From NCBI GenBank assembly GCA_023653785.1, contig JAMKCH010035268.1:1-64000 (forward strand): a stretch of DNA of 64,000 bases. Direction: 5' to 3'. Position 1 is the first letter of the stretch. The number at the start of each line of letters is the position of its first letter. Position numbers and translations under genes: made by a program. Below are positions 12,533 through 24,868 of this stretch, piece by piece. The notes beneath the pieces were generated by a model. It had not been told where the DNA came from, ran no database searches, and worked only from the letters and a program-made list of their open reading frames with translations. This stretch comes from Ophioderma brevispina. Its lineage: Eukaryota > Echinodermata > Ophiuroidea > Amphilepidida > Ophiodermatidae.

Positions 12533-13189
12533 TTAAGCCTTTAAATTCCTAAGAGGACCTTCTACTTTGCATGTACATGAACTGATTATAAGGGAAACTC
12601 ATATTAGAATGAATGCATTGCACTTATTTTTGGGTGTCCAAAGTTACATAACTTGAAAGAAATTTTCCTTATTTTTAAGTTTTATCAACAGGCATATTCT
12701 TGAATCCTCAATGTCATGTAGGTTTAACCATAAAAAAAAAACGGTCATTAGATGGTCCTATATCCACTGAATTGGCTTAACTCTCTGGCATGTTGCCAAA
12801 TTCTGTGTTGACCTACCATATTTAATCTTTTGTTATTTTTTTTTTTCCACATAGGCATATACATTGTTTTAATTGACTGCACTTTTTTGAAACATTTGTT
12901 TACTCCCAGTCCAGATTCCAAAACATATATGGCACTATTTTTTTCAATTTGTAAATTGAATCCACTTGAATCGTTCTTGTGAGCCAGGAAGTAGGACCAT
13001 AGTGAAAATAGTTTAGGTGCGATGCCATTTTCAGTGTAACCTGGCCCGTCTAAGGTGATGTAGATTTACAAAAGAAATTTGGGTGAAAATAAACATGTTT
13101 GTTTTAATATCACTCAATTGTTGCATATTTTATTTCTTGTAAATTCCCCTTTTCTAGCAGCAAATGCATGCCTCACGTATTTTTGTTTG

Positions 13190-13435
13190 TATGTGAGTAC
13201 ATTCCCTGTAGTATTAGTATGAGTCCGAAGTCCTTGACCCTGATATGAGTACGATATGAGTATTTGGGCCTGAGTATGAGAACGAGTATGAGTACAGCAA
13301 AATGTAAAATCATGAGTACGGATTATGAGTACTAGACTTAGCCTGAGTACGAGGATATACGAGTACCCAACTGAGTACGAGTATGAGACGAATACACAAA
13401 TTTGTACTCGTCTACGAGTATTCTACTCGGACTAC
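13190..13435. repeat. Hexamer-type minisatellite (GAGTAC/GAGTAT), second array
   Basis: Same repeat family and orientation as 10690-10920, including the shared phrase around 'gagtatgagtacagcaaaa'. With MITE family II lying beside each array, this suggests an old local duplication. Confidence 0.75.
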
Positions 13436-13944
13436 CAGTTCTTCTAGAGTAAGTCCCATCGACTTACTAAATATAAATGCTTTTGGTTACCACGCCATTT
13501 GTTTTCATTCTGAACTTTATGAAGTAAAGATGTTCAACACAAAACTCATAACAATATCATTGTATTCATTCTGTCGTTGTTCACTTTTTGGGTTCAGGTA
13601 CTCTTTGTGTGCTGTCATAAGACTATGATTATTTGATGATCCTCTAATCGCACAATTTTGTGACGAATGTGCTTCTTAATCATAAATATTCCTAATTCAT
13701 CTTATAAGTTTCTTAAAATGTACATATATTTCTTCTGTATACCATGGAAAGCATGCATAATTGGTAAAAATGGGTACTGTGGGTTAAATTTCTGGGGCAT
13801 TCTTAAAAAGTATTGACCCTACCTTTTATGAACTTTTCAGGGGACATTAGCTAACAGTCCCATCTTACCTTACAGCAAAAAAACAAGTAAGCATATGCTT
13901 TTTTTAATTTCTTTGGCTGGCCACCAGAGTGTTGCGTTTTTTAT

Positions 13945-14425
13945 CCCGGGGGGGGGGGGGGGGGGGGCAGTTTTGTATTTAAAGGTGGATATGATCCGTG
14001 AACACGGACTTTCGCCGAAATGCACCCTAAACAAGTATTCCAACCGACTAACAAAAACTACCCTAACAAAGCATTTTCGTCTGTTGTGCTACCAAGCCTA
14101 ACATAAACCAAGTTTCTTTTGTCAGTCTTGCTTACACTAAACCAATAAGCAATGCATTGTGTTGATAAGAACCCTTATTATCTGTGTTTGCTCATGTTGC
14201 ATTTACTTCCAAATTACAAATTTTTGTTGATTTTGATCTCGCAACATTCACCAATTTAAGGTTTACTTGCAAGACAAAAAAAATACCTTTTTTCCATATT
14301 TGTGTTTTTGACACCCTAATCAATGTACGCGCGTACATCGATGGTGAAAAAAGAGACCCTTTGTACGCGTTTTCTTGTTCACGCATCATATCACCTTGAA
14401 TACAAGTGCCCCCCCCCCCCCCGGG
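13945..14425. mobile_element. MITE with G-run ends and 6-bp target duplication
   Basis: The element begins CCC followed by a long G run and 'CAGTTTTGTATTTAAAGGTG'. It ends with the reverse complement of CCC, a G run and 'CACTTGTATTCAAGGTG'. The inverted ends run about 60 bp, through 'ATATGATcCGTGAACA'. Identical TTTTAT hexamers lie at 13939-13944 and 14426-14431 as a target-site duplication. The 481-bp interior is non-coding. The 6-bp duplication excludes TA- and TTAA-type insertion, and the superfamily is not known. Confidence 0.8.
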
Positions 14426-14449
14426 TTTTATTGGTTCACGATGTAGTGG

Positions 14450-14640
14450 GATATATTTATATATATATATAAGAATATATATATATATAGATAGTATTAT
14501 ATATGAATAGATATAGATATATATAGATATAGATAATTATATATATATACATATATATTATAAATATATATATATATATATAATTATATATATATAGATT
14601 ATATATATATATCCTATATATATATAGATATTATTATTAT
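14450..14640. repeat. AT-rich microsatellite
   Basis: Near-continuous TA dinucleotides with interspersed GATA and TTA words. Any open frame across it is a low-complexity artefact. Confidence 0.9.
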
Positions 14641-15390
14641 TACGGGGGGTATGGGGTCTGGATATGATTAAAACAATTGTTCTAATTAAGAAAAATTGAG
14701 ATAATGTAATCGCTAAATTGTTTAGATTGTAATATACAAAATGCTTTTTATTCGATCCAATCGGACATTTGGTTCCCGAGAAATTGCTGATCAAAGTGAA
14801 GAAGTGTCCCGAAATTTGCCAAAAAGGCATCATCTTCCTATATTTTATTTAGGGGAAAAATTGAAAGGGGTTTTATATATCAATATAAATAGAAATTTAT
14901 GAACCTATTTAACACATTTTTGGGCCAAAGTTGGAGTTAAATATAAATACTCATATTATCCTTTCTATATTCAAAAGTAATAAATGTCACTGGGTAAGTG
15001 ATTTTATGTATTTAATTGTTGTTCCTACCCTGCGATTATAAGAAAAATATTTTAAAAATTAATTACGCGGCAATGGATGTACCTATTTCAATGATTCTTT
15101 TCATTAATAATTATTGATTAATTCAATATAAAAATGAAATTTAAAAAAATAATGCCATATTTCAACCATCAAAAGTGCCCTCAATTTTGTCTAAAGTTTC
15201 GAGGTGTATAACTCATTTCGTTAAAATAGCAAAATCCAAAACTTAAAACAGAACGGAACTAGGGAACGCTACATGCTATGAACATTGAAATTTGGCACAC
15301 ATATAAGCAGATACAGGGCTAGTGAAAAATGAAGGCCGATTTTCAAAATTGTGTTCCGAATTCAAATTACGCAATTAAATTGGTCGATTG
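14641..15390. other. Gene-free stretch
   Basis: AT-rich sequence without a supported feature. Confidence 0.4.
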
Positions 15391-15391
15391 C

Positions 15392-15551
15392 CGGTTGCAA
15401 TGGCAACGGTATTAAAAATCGGCTTCATGGTTCACTGCGTATTTACCCCCTGCACATGTCACCCAAGGTCCCAGTAGCATGTTTAGTTATTTAGTTACAT
15501 TCGTTCTAGTGTTTAGCCAATCAGAGGCCTTACGTGGTTACCATGGCAACC
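15392..15551. promoter_or_regulatory. Two X-box-like palindromes with a CCAAT motif
   Basis: GTTACCATGGCAAC at 15537-15550 is a perfect match to the RFX-factor X-box form, and the palindrome extends to 16 bp. An imperfect relative, GTTGCaatgGCAAC, lies at 15392-15405. A CCAATCAG motif lies at about 15518. RFX sites next to CCAAT boxes are known in animal promoters, but no gene start is seen nearby, so function is only a suggestion. Confidence 0.35.
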
Positions 15552-15559
15552 AGAGCAAA

Positions 15560-16394
15560 CATTTACATGGATTTTAAAACTTTATGACATGGGCTACAAT
15601 ATGATGTATAATATGTATATACCACTATTTAGGAAAATTAAGAAAAATCATTTCAAAGTTCACTGCTTCAGACCCCATACTCCCCCCTCAATGGTAAATG
15701 TTTCTTTATTGCAAATAAAAGCTCCAAATTTGTTATAACTGATTTAAAATTAATTTAAATTTCACGATCCTCTTTTGAGATAAAGCAGTAAATGCAATGT
15801 TTGATCATTATCATGTGCAGACGAATTAACTAACTTAAATTAACTTTAATGGCTTTGATTTATCTGGTGGTTTTGCCACTATTTAAATCAATCTAACCTA
15901 CATCACTTTCGTTTGAAGAGGGTGTGCCAATCAATAAGCCAAGCTCTCCTATTTGTTACCATTAATGTCATACAACACATGTTTCGTATGTTCAGTTCAT
16001 CAATAGATTACTGGTTCACCTCAATGAACGGATTAATTCTTATGAATGCCAATCGATCTTCGGGTGAAGCCATGCAAAAAAAATGTTGTCCTCAATCCAC
16101 GCCATATAAAATGGCATTGATTTTCCTGTATAAACTTGCAACCTCTCAACATGAATGAAATCGTGGAAAACTTATAAAATCACACAACGGGGTGACCTAA
16201 TATGAAAGTGATATTTTTCCTCTTCTTTGATATCTGTGGATTTTATTTTATCACAAAAGAATGGGTAATAGAGCATCTTACCTGAATATTTTGTTCATTT
16301 TGGTTGGTTCTCAAGATATGTTCCACTGAACAATAAGTCAGCAAAATAGTCCACAGAGCATCATTTTTTCTTAGGCATGGTTGATTTTGGCAAT
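15560..16394. other. Gene-free stretch
   Basis: An 81-codon open frame at 15913-16158 has no recognisable motif and no neighbouring exon signals that would support it. Nothing else was seen. Confidence 0.4.
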
Positions 16395-16690
16395 TTATCT
16401 TGACGGTCTTATCTTTTTTCTATCTTTCACATGTCCTACCTGATTCGCGATGCACTTGGTAGCCCTGGAGTGCATGTGTTGAACAGCTCTTGATGTTACA
16501 CGAGTTATCCTAATTGCGGTAAATGCATTGTTTATCCGTCGTCGTAGTTCTGGTAATGTGTTTGAGGGGGGGCTCATTGTCAACTCTAGCTTTTACATCA
16601 CCCCATAGCCAACAATCTAGCGGAGTTAGATCCAGTGACCGAGATGGCCATTCCATCACATGCCCTAATCCATGATCCGATTTGGAAAGA
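16395..16690 (-). pseudogene. Mariner-like (IS630/Tc1 superfamily) transposase tail
   Basis: The minus strand encodes 'WPSRSLDLTPLDCWLWGDVK' (about 16592-16650). This is the well-known block around the third catalytic acidic residue of mariner-type DDE/D transposases ('DLTPLDFFLWG' in active copies). After a frameshift it continues with 'LPELRRRINNAF' and 'HMHSRATKCIANQVGHV', the usual C-terminal segment. The shift coincides with a run of seven G at 16566-16572. No upstream catalytic domain or terminal repeats were found, so it is a fragment. Confidence 0.75.
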
Positions 16691-17039
16691 GTTCCTAAAG
16701 GCGGGTTAGGACGGTTTGGTCATTTTGTGACCCCCATGTCAGATCTGACATATCTGACACGGCCTATTCGGGTTTTATAATTCAATTTAGCTCCGTTTTA
16801 TTGGGAGCTAATTGGGAATTGATCCCGTTTAGAATTTAGACTGGAGCGGGTAGCGGAACCGTATCGCATACATAATCTATCAAGCTTCTATCAGATGGTC
16901 CGTTAGTTATGTTATCGCTTGAAATAGGCCTATCTTGCAACCATTTTTTTATACTCACAACGCGATAAACAAATGGACCATTCCAGTATATATAATGTGT
17001 GTGTGTGGGAGGGGGGCATGCAATCCTAACAGCATCAAC

Positions 17040-17125
17040 AACCAAGAGGCGCGAACCCGAGATCCTAGTCTAATTTCAAAAAGACATACGCTCTTACGCG
17101 TTCAGATTAACTCCCCGACCTCGGA
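17040..17125 (-). mobile_element. tRNA-derived SINE head (degenerate)
   Basis: On the minus strand a pol III A-box-like stretch ('aatctgaacgcgtaagagcg') is followed about 35 bases later by a B box, 'GGGTTCGCGCC' (complement of 17048-17058). The spacing and order fit a tRNA-derived promoter. The arm between them does not pair as a normal anticodon arm, so it is not a working tRNA gene. Confidence 0.45.
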
Positions 17126-17424
17126 CGAAGACTCGACTAAGGGAGCCCGGGTAAGTCAATAATTTCATAGACGCGGGGAGTTCCTAATCGGGATTTCAGG
17201 AAAATTTGGGAAACAACACGAATAATTCATTAGAAAGGCATTGCCAGAGTAAAGTCGGGGACCCAAGGCCTCAAATTTGGAGGACCGAGCCGGAAGATAT
17301 CGATTTTTTTTTTGAGTTCAGATCTTTAAATACCATTTTGGGATATATTAAAAGTGCTGTTGTAAATCAATTTGTCTTGTTCAGCTGCGTCTGGGCCTGT
17401 TTTTATAAAGGGCAGTGCACCTGA

Positions 17425-18400
17425 ATATTGTGCCAATTTTTAAGGGTTGGGTAAAACAAATTCAGGATTTTGCTTTTGTATCTTATGTAAGGCGGGACAA
17501 GTGGTCATATCAAAATTGCTAATATAACAGTACAGCACATATTTTGTAACTTTGTTCTTTTTTCACCTTTAAATATTTCTTAACAAGGGTCAAAGGTCAA
17601 ACACGCTCTTTTTTTCGTACTTGAATTTTAACACATTCTAATATCGCGACACAAACATGTTCGACCTGTCACTTTCCTACCGTCTGAAGCTGATTGATGA
17701 ATTTCGTTATTATTATTAATACAATTCTAGAGCTGAGTTTTAGGTCCCATGCTGTTTATTTTCATAGGAGCGGGTCATTATTTACGCCATGGGAGTTGGG
17801 AATGGAGGATCCCCTTTCAATTTTTTCGGCGAAAATTTCGCGTTCCTCCTTTTGCCTTCCGTCAGGAAAATGTGGCATTCCCTCTGATTTTTTGAATTTT
17901 TTCCATTAAAATAAAGTCACACGTTCCCCCCCCCTCCACATGATAAAATATTTATAAGCCTTTCATATTCCGCACATCTTGGTTACCCGTTTTTCTTTCG
18001 TATTCCTTTAGTTTGAAATCCTCCATTTCCCCCCTAAATAATGCGCCCTCCTAAAGTTACCGCCCTCTTGCTAGGGACTCTTTTGGAATTGTCAGTTTTT
18101 AAGGTGATGCATTGCGGGTTACAACGACTTCGGCATTTTACAGAACACCCCCTTAAATTGTTGTCCTACTTAGGCTCAATATTTGCAGAAGGTTCCTGTC
18201 TGTTTCAACTATAGCATCGGTGTGGGCTAGTAGCGTCCCCCGAAATAAAAAGGCAAAAGATCCCCCAAATGATTAGAAATGACTCAAAATGACTCATGAC
18301 ACATGACAGGTTTTCAAAAAAAAAAAAAAAAATCTGCATCCATTTCTAAATTTTGCCCCCCCCCTACAATTCCATTAAATCTGAAAAATCACCCCTAAAA
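17425..18400. other. Gene-free stretch with short homopolymers
   Basis: Contains C runs near 17930 and 18355 and an A run near 18317. No coding or element boundary could be supported. Confidence 0.4.
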
Positions 18401-20643
18401 ATCCTGGCTATCCTGGTTAAGGTTGATTGAGAGTTGCCCATATTTACATACCCTCTGGTGGAGTCAAGTGCCCAACCCTCACTACCTCCTCCTCCAACCT
18501 GGACAATTCCTACACAGCACTATGTAAACTCTTTAATATTAAGATGCAAGAAGACCAATCCCACGGGGGCTGTCGTCGCATTTAATATCCCATCCTGGAA
18601 TGAGGAAGTGATGCGCACTTTACAATGAATTCCCTTTAGATTTGGAAAACCTCTGAAGAAGCGACATCAAAGGCTTCAGATCTAACAAACGGGGGATAGG
18701 AACGTCGTGATCGCTGGGAGGAGACGGTCTAGGGAATTGACTTCACTCATGCTAGCATGCACAGGCCTGGAAGACCATAATCCGCCTCACCGGCAGAGTG
18801 TCCAAACCATCGAATGTCCAGTGACTGCCATGCCAACTCAATTGCTGTGGCACTCCTGAAATGGTTGTTTCAAGCTATCTTGATAGGATCACACTCGCTC
18901 TGTTAAAAGAGATCACCAAACTTCGTCCGAGCCCGGCGTGGACGGTCACTTTCAACAAAACAAACCCTTCCACTAGTTAGCTTGCCTCTGCTATCACCCA
19001 ACAAACGAGTGGAAAAGACCAGGGGCCTATAATCTCCAGCGGAGTTTCGTGATACACTGTTTCCCAAATGTCGTGAATGACTCCAGGATTTCTACCCATG
19101 TTTGCCCTTACCCAACAGTCCTTACCTGGTGGGCTCCTTACCCACGATCTTGGAAGAGGGCTAAACATCATCCGCCACCCCAACCAACAAGCCTGTTGAC
19201 AACCCCAGAACTACCACGCCAATATCACTACTGTGTTTTTTCCTTCCAAATTCCTTAAGAGGCTGATCCTGGCCCGGCTGGAGCCAGTCATCGATCCTAT
19301 CTGTCTTACGAACAAGCAGGATTTCGCCGTTTCCGGAAGCACTGGTCCATCGAATTGTAAAACTCACAAATTATATTGAGGAGAGATTTTGAAACGCGAA
19401 GCGCGTCGTAAGGCAGGCGGTCATCTTGGTGGAACCTACTGCACAAGCATACGACATCGTGTGCACCAGGGGTCTTGATACTCAGCTTCGTCGAGGACCA
19501 TCCGGACCGTCACCTGTACCAATGTCATATTTGAACATGCTTTCATCAAATTCAACCGTAGCTTTGTTCTTCAGACAAGTCATGGGCCAAAATTCAGTAT
19601 TGGCTTACAGTGCCTGTTTACCTGTATATCAGCGCCTTACCACTCAAACAACATCTACACAATAGCTAGACCGACGATCTTGCCCTTCCATCCTCCACTC
19701 GACTGGAGCTGGACTGAAGTAGAAAGTAGACTTACTGCAGTCTTAAGGGCCATACTTGCAGCATATCTCACAAGACCTAAGACTAAGCGAGTGAAGCTGA
19801 GCACCGCTACTACTGTATCTGCCTTTCATCTCAACACCTAAGAGCTAAGAGGCTCATCGCGAGCTCCAAATCAACTCAATGGCGCGCTCGCCATACAATC
19901 CTACAGTGGGATTTAAGAGTCAGCAGTTGTCAAGAGCTGCTGACAGACCCACCTAAAATACTGCTCTCCGGGCCCCCTCAGACACCCCTAATCACACTAA
20001 AGTGGGACATTGTCTCACTTTGCGATACTAAAGGGGCCCACCTTAACCTGCTGGCATGGCCCTTTTCCTTAAATCCCTCCACTGCAATCCGTACACAACA
20101 ACTTATTTTTGGAGTGAAGCTTGATCGGCAGCTACTTATCTCGAGCAGTATGTACAAAGGGGGAATACCTCCTGTGCCGCCTTGCTGATCTTCATGGGTT
20201 GCTAGTCCCCATCCACTAAACGCACCACCGCCCTGCCTCTAGTCTACAAATACATCGCTAGCTTAAATATGCCGTCTCAGCATGGTGCAATAGCTCTCAA
20301 ACAAAACTTGGACAAATTTTCAACGAACCATGAAACCATTACTGCTACCTTCGTCCGACTCCAACTGAGTTTTATCTACAGTGCTTTCAGCTTGCAATCT
20401 TCACGCAAGGAATGGTCCACCTTGAACAGGATTTGTACAGATTCGGGGTCGTTTTCACGCAATATGCACCGATGTGTGCTGACCATCTTCACCGACAATG
20501 TGCTCTCCATCACACAGACTGCGGATCAACATTCTAAATGGATTGCTCTAGCTAACTTTGTTCCACCGGTGGATATAGACCTCTCAATCAAACCTCAATC
20601 AATCAACAGTGATCTGGCTCCATCAATCAACACATTTAGCTGA
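18400..20643 (+). pseudogene. LINE ORF2 remnant (reverse transcriptase to C-terminal tail)
   Basis: The plus strand translates in broken pieces to a non-LTR retrotransposon polymerase. Near 19200-19380 lies 'PISLLC...LEP.IDPI', the conserved start of the fingers ('pisLL...kilErlI..rl'), followed by an 'AGFR'-like region. At 19426-19560 comes 'EPTAQAYDIVCTRGL', matching the 'DLTAAYDTVWH.GL' catalytic block. Near 19800-19870 is an 'AFHLNT' segment, and near 20105 'FGVKLDRQL' ('LGVkLDrsL'). The intact 124-codon frame 20269-20643 carries 'LNRICTDSGSF..NMHR' and 'QTADQ', resembling the post-RT cysteine tail. Many stops and shifts; local GC is higher than in the flanks. Confidence 0.7.
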
Positions 20644-20649
20644 TGCCTC

Positions 20650-23600
20650 ACACGCAAGAAGACGAAGATGAGTATTTCATCTACGAACACAATTGATGAA
20701 ACTCGCCCAGTCGCTAATTGCTATGGCAATTCCGAACACAGCGCATTCTTGCAAAAATAGGTACAAATATGCACACATTAAACCCAAAATTATTGCTATT
20801 GGTACTGCCAAAACAACGGCCACAGGTAGGGGAAAGCGGAGTAATATGGACCTCTTAAACAAGATCTTTTATTTTCCATACTTTATTTCAATATTTATGG
20901 GTTTTCGTTACCAATGAACTTTGGCTTTCGAAAAAATCGTTTCAAAAGGGTCCATATAGCCCATGTGTGGGGCAATATGGACTGATCAAGTTTAATGGTT
21001 ATATCGGTATCATATAACTTTTGGAATTTAGGTATGTTTGTCATGCCTTTCCTGTGAAACACGAAAATTATAGTTTTATCCGGTGGAAGTACCTTTAAGG
21101 ATCCAAAACACTAATCGCTGGAGCTATATGGGGTACCAGACGAGTGCCATTTGAATAAAAAATTAATTCTAATCAACGGTTCCTCACTGTTCCACTCTGC
21201 AACATTGTACACTCTGAAGATATTTTCAACTTGAATGACACGTAATTTTTAGAGACCCCATACAACCCTGATATATTTGCTAAAATTTATTTTCTAATCA
21301 AAAAACGTAACATGAAACAACAGATTTCAGACATGTCTGGTTATGAGGGCAGGCAACCTCATCACATGCACTGTTTCCATTTTTTTCCCTCTCCACCAAT
21401 GGCAGTCTCTCTCTCTCGCCTCATATGTATATAATCAAAAGATACGTAGCAGCGGATAATGATACTCAACCTCAAATATTAATGCCCCACCAAAGCATTG
21501 TTAGCCATCGACACTAAAGCCATTATACACAACGTCGCCCCATCATAACTTTAAGGTTTGGCAAATTTGAGCATAGTTAATTCAGTATGTTCTGTAAATC
21601 CACAAAGACACTTTCACATAGTAATTATCCTTTACATCTATTGAATTCACACTCGGACATTACTTTGTAGCTTAATTAAGAGGCGAATTTGTCGGTGTTA
21701 ATTTCAGTTATGTAACATTAAAATTCCCCCCCATAAATCTATTCTTCAACAATAATCAAACCAATTTTTGTGTTTCTTTATGCTCACTTTCTGGTAAGGC
21801 AGGTAAAGTGATTTTCAATCGCGATTTTCTCAGATTAATAAAATACGATAGTATGTATGTTTGGCGACGTTGTGCCAGATCATAACCAGTGTCTTCTCAC
21901 CTAGCATCCTAAATCATCTCACAGTTAAACAGTTTACTCAAAAGAAACAACTTTTTCACATGCTTGAATTAATACAAATCTTATAAAGAAAATATATGCC
22001 TACCATAATATAAATCAATAGCTGTCCTCCCCATGCCACATATCAACTATCGCATCCACTTGAAAGGGTCGTTTGGAACACATACCAAACATCATCGGTT
22101 TCTATAGATTCCTTGATGACCTCGTCTTGCAAATCCTCAAATTCTTTTTAGAGAAATATGGACAAGATGTTTGAATTCTGAATCAATGTAGAATCAAACC
22201 TCAAATTCACTACGAAATATCACACGTTAAACATTTGCCCCGTGATTTGGAGTTGAACCATTCCTGGGGCCACGAAAGCATGTTTACGCAAGCTTGCATC
22301 ATTTTCATGTACGGCTATCACCATTGTTACACATTATAACAAATTCTCTCTTCATTGTTGCTAACTTGATACTCTATAAAACTACTGCATGTTTGTATGC
22401 ACAAACTCAAAAATGTGTGTTTAAAAAACAATCGGCTACATGAATTATAAGATTTTGAACTGTTGACACATTAACAAAATGCTATTGTAAATTTTGACAA
22501 TTTGTACCTAGCTATTTCGCGTATGTTTCCTATTTTTCTTTGGGGGTGGGTGGGGGTGGGCGTGGAGGACGAATTCCCTTGACCGTGGTTCATTTTTCTC
22601 CATAATCCCTCCTCCAGCCCCGCTGCACTGCATCTCAAAATTATTACGAATCATTGCAATCTGAGGTAATCCGGCATAGACAAAACGTATATATCACAAC
22701 CTTTGTTAGTCAGCAGTAAAATAATGAAAATCTTAAATGCGTTATAATCATCCTTAGAAATTTCAATTAGAAATGCCCCCACATGTGTAACATGTAAAAC
22801 CTTGTCTAATTTACTCTATTAAAACTTTTATTATTGGGACCAGTGATTATGGTATAAATAAACACACATTACAAACGCAATGTTCAATGAAATGCCATTC
22901 TCACAGAACGTCACAGCAAAAATCTCGATCATTCAAAATTTTGTGAAGAATAACACCTATTTTTGTAGAGATCATTTCGCTATTTGTCCTATTTCGCTTC
23001 CGTCAATTTTATTTTAAAATTTTATTTCATTTTTTTTTCCGCACAAAATAGACTCTAATCATCATTCTTCTTATATGAAACATCTATCGCTATGATATAC
23101 ACATAACTCCGAATATCTGTTATATGATACCCCTACCCCTAATACAGTTTTCTTAGCTAGTTACTTTTTCATTTAGCATTTTTATACCCTCACGTTATAG
23201 CACCACTACATCACCGGACAAGAAAAGATAATTTTACAACAGCAACTTTGGGGTATCCAAGGATATATACTACCGTTCGAGGTCAAATTTCGTATATCTT
23301 TCTGAGCCAGGTCCCACCTTTTCTAAGCGACTTTTTGACCAGTGGGTTCCCAGCCTATAGTTGAACTAATTGCTAGTTAATTTAGTATTCGGTCACGGTC
23401 TACAGTCTGCGTTTGCTCGGCGGTCTGACTGATTTTCTGTCATGGCTGCCGCTTAGTGGCGATTCGTAGTAGGGTGCGATGAGTTAAAAAAATGGCTTCT
23501 GTTTTAGACCTCGAAAAGCTTCGAAACATCATAGTATAGCATGTAATCTGCCGCAGAACAGGAAATTGTATGCAATACTGTAATTTGTTGGCTAGCAACA

Positions 23601-24000
23601 TCAGACTAGCTTCACCTGGTATCCATAATTTTTCACGCACCTAGAACATTTGCCTACCGGCTGACCTTGAGTATACATTTGATTAACATTTTCAGTGTAA
23701 TAAAGGACCATGAAAACGTCTTGACAAATGCAGATGCAGGCTGGCGCGGGACACGCAATTTTCCCGGAATTCTCGATTAGGACCTCCCGCGCGAATGATA
23801 TTGCCTTAGTCTCCTTTTGTGCTCTGTTCAACATAATGGGACCCGTCATTTTCTGTGTTTAGATAAGTGTACGCGTTGAAGATAACTAATTTTAATAGTT
23901 ATCGCCCATCCCGTACCTGCATATATCCCGATTAGGCTGTGGTCCATATCTGGATATTTAGATATGTCCGATCTGACAATGGGGTCACAAAATACCAAAC
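20650..24000. other. Gene-free AT-rich stretch
   Basis: No conserved protein segment was found. A G-quadruplex-type run is listed separately. Short frames near 20677-20917 include a chance hydrophobic peptide without support. Confidence 0.45.
22542..22560 (+). other. G-quadruplex-type motif
   Basis: Four G tracts of 5, 3, 5 and 3 bases are separated by single T residues, which is the most stable class of G4 motif. It sits in gene-free DNA. Confidence 0.6.
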
Positions 24001-24007
24001 GCGGTTT

Positions 24008-24320
24008 ACGAAGCGGCGGACCGGTTGACGAAGGCCAATAGTGTACTTTGGTATAGGCACGTGCTGAGGAAGGCTGACGAGCATATTTGAAGAAGGGCTT
24101 TTGAGGTCGAGGTGAGAGGTTTGAGGAGGAAGGAACGTCCAAAGAAGACATGGAAGAAGTGGAAGAGGAGAGTAGGAGGGTTGGGTTGAGGATGGATCGA
24201 GGATGCATTGAATCGGGCGAAGTGGAAGGAGGGAGTAAGGGCGGTTGCTACGAGTGTGTGGTGAACTCGGCCACCCACGTTTACGGCGACAAAATCGGAT
24301 TTAAAACTTGGTATGTTAAC
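24008..24320 (+). pseudogene. LINE 3' end (C-terminal polymerase tail plus 3' UTR)
   Basis: One frame reads 'LWYRHVLRKADEHI', a stop, 'RRAFEVEVRGLRRKERPKKTW', and after another stop 'DALNRAKWKEGV'. These are the familiar 'GHVLRM.d..i..ra......rrrGRPkktW' and 'DR.KWR' signatures at the end of many LINE polymerases. The following 24270-24312 (a phrase ending 'ggatttaaaacttgg') matches the 3' UTR of the minus-strand fragment at 49850-49895. Two in-frame stops make it dead. Confidence 0.75.
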
Positions 24321-24829
24321 GGAATAAACCGCATGTGGCGAATTTAAGTGTTGGCAGAATAATAAATTCATCCCGAAATCAGAATCCCAAACCTGATAAT
24401 TTTGAATGTTGTCTTCAAAAGGCAAAGTCACTTCTGGGGATCATAGTGAATTCAGTATTCTGCCACAAAATCCATTACATGGCAGTTTATTCCGTTGAAG
24501 CTGCCGAATTCACAGGGTGGTGGCACAATACAAAACGCTTTCCCTCAGCCATACACGACATTGACAGCAAGCAATTAACACTAATTAATGCCAATTAATA
24601 ATTTTATCATCAAATTAACACAATCTTCGCAATTGCAGTAAGAGCATGCGTAAGGGAAATAACCTGTTGTAATATACGGTACGTTGTTTATTAGCACGGC
24701 TCCTGCCGTGCTCTGACAGTGTCGTTTTGCTAGTTCCGATCATCGTATTTTTTTCATTCATTACACAGGAAATATCGGAGACTCATGTTACAGTGCATCA
24801 ATCGGCAAATACGGTTCACTGTGTAGCAA

Positions 24830-24868
24830 GAGAAGGCGGTGCTGACAAGTTGCAAGCACCGCCTTCTC
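24830..24868. repeat. Perfect 14-bp hairpin
   Basis: GAGAAGGCGGTGCT and its exact reverse complement are separated by an 11-base loop. A third, imperfect copy of the arm ('gcaccgtcttctc') follows near 24875. There is no T tract after it, so it is not a pol III or bacterial terminator. It may be the centre of a decayed inverted repeat. Confidence 0.55.

Noticed and set aside
14558..14833. 91-codon frame ending in Ile/Tyr repeats
   Set aside because: Generated by the AT microsatellite.
20677..20862. Small hydrophobic peptide that looks like a membrane protein
   Set aside because: 61 codons, with an equally long frame on the opposite strand and no conserved feature.
23846..24431. Minus-strand frames of 120 and 141 codons
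   Set aside because: They are antisense to a recognisable LINE C-terminus on the plus strand.
24693..24712. Short hairpin AGCACGGC/GCCGTGCT resembling a terminator
   Set aside because: Eight-base stem, no T tract, no transcription unit nearby, and eukaryotic context.
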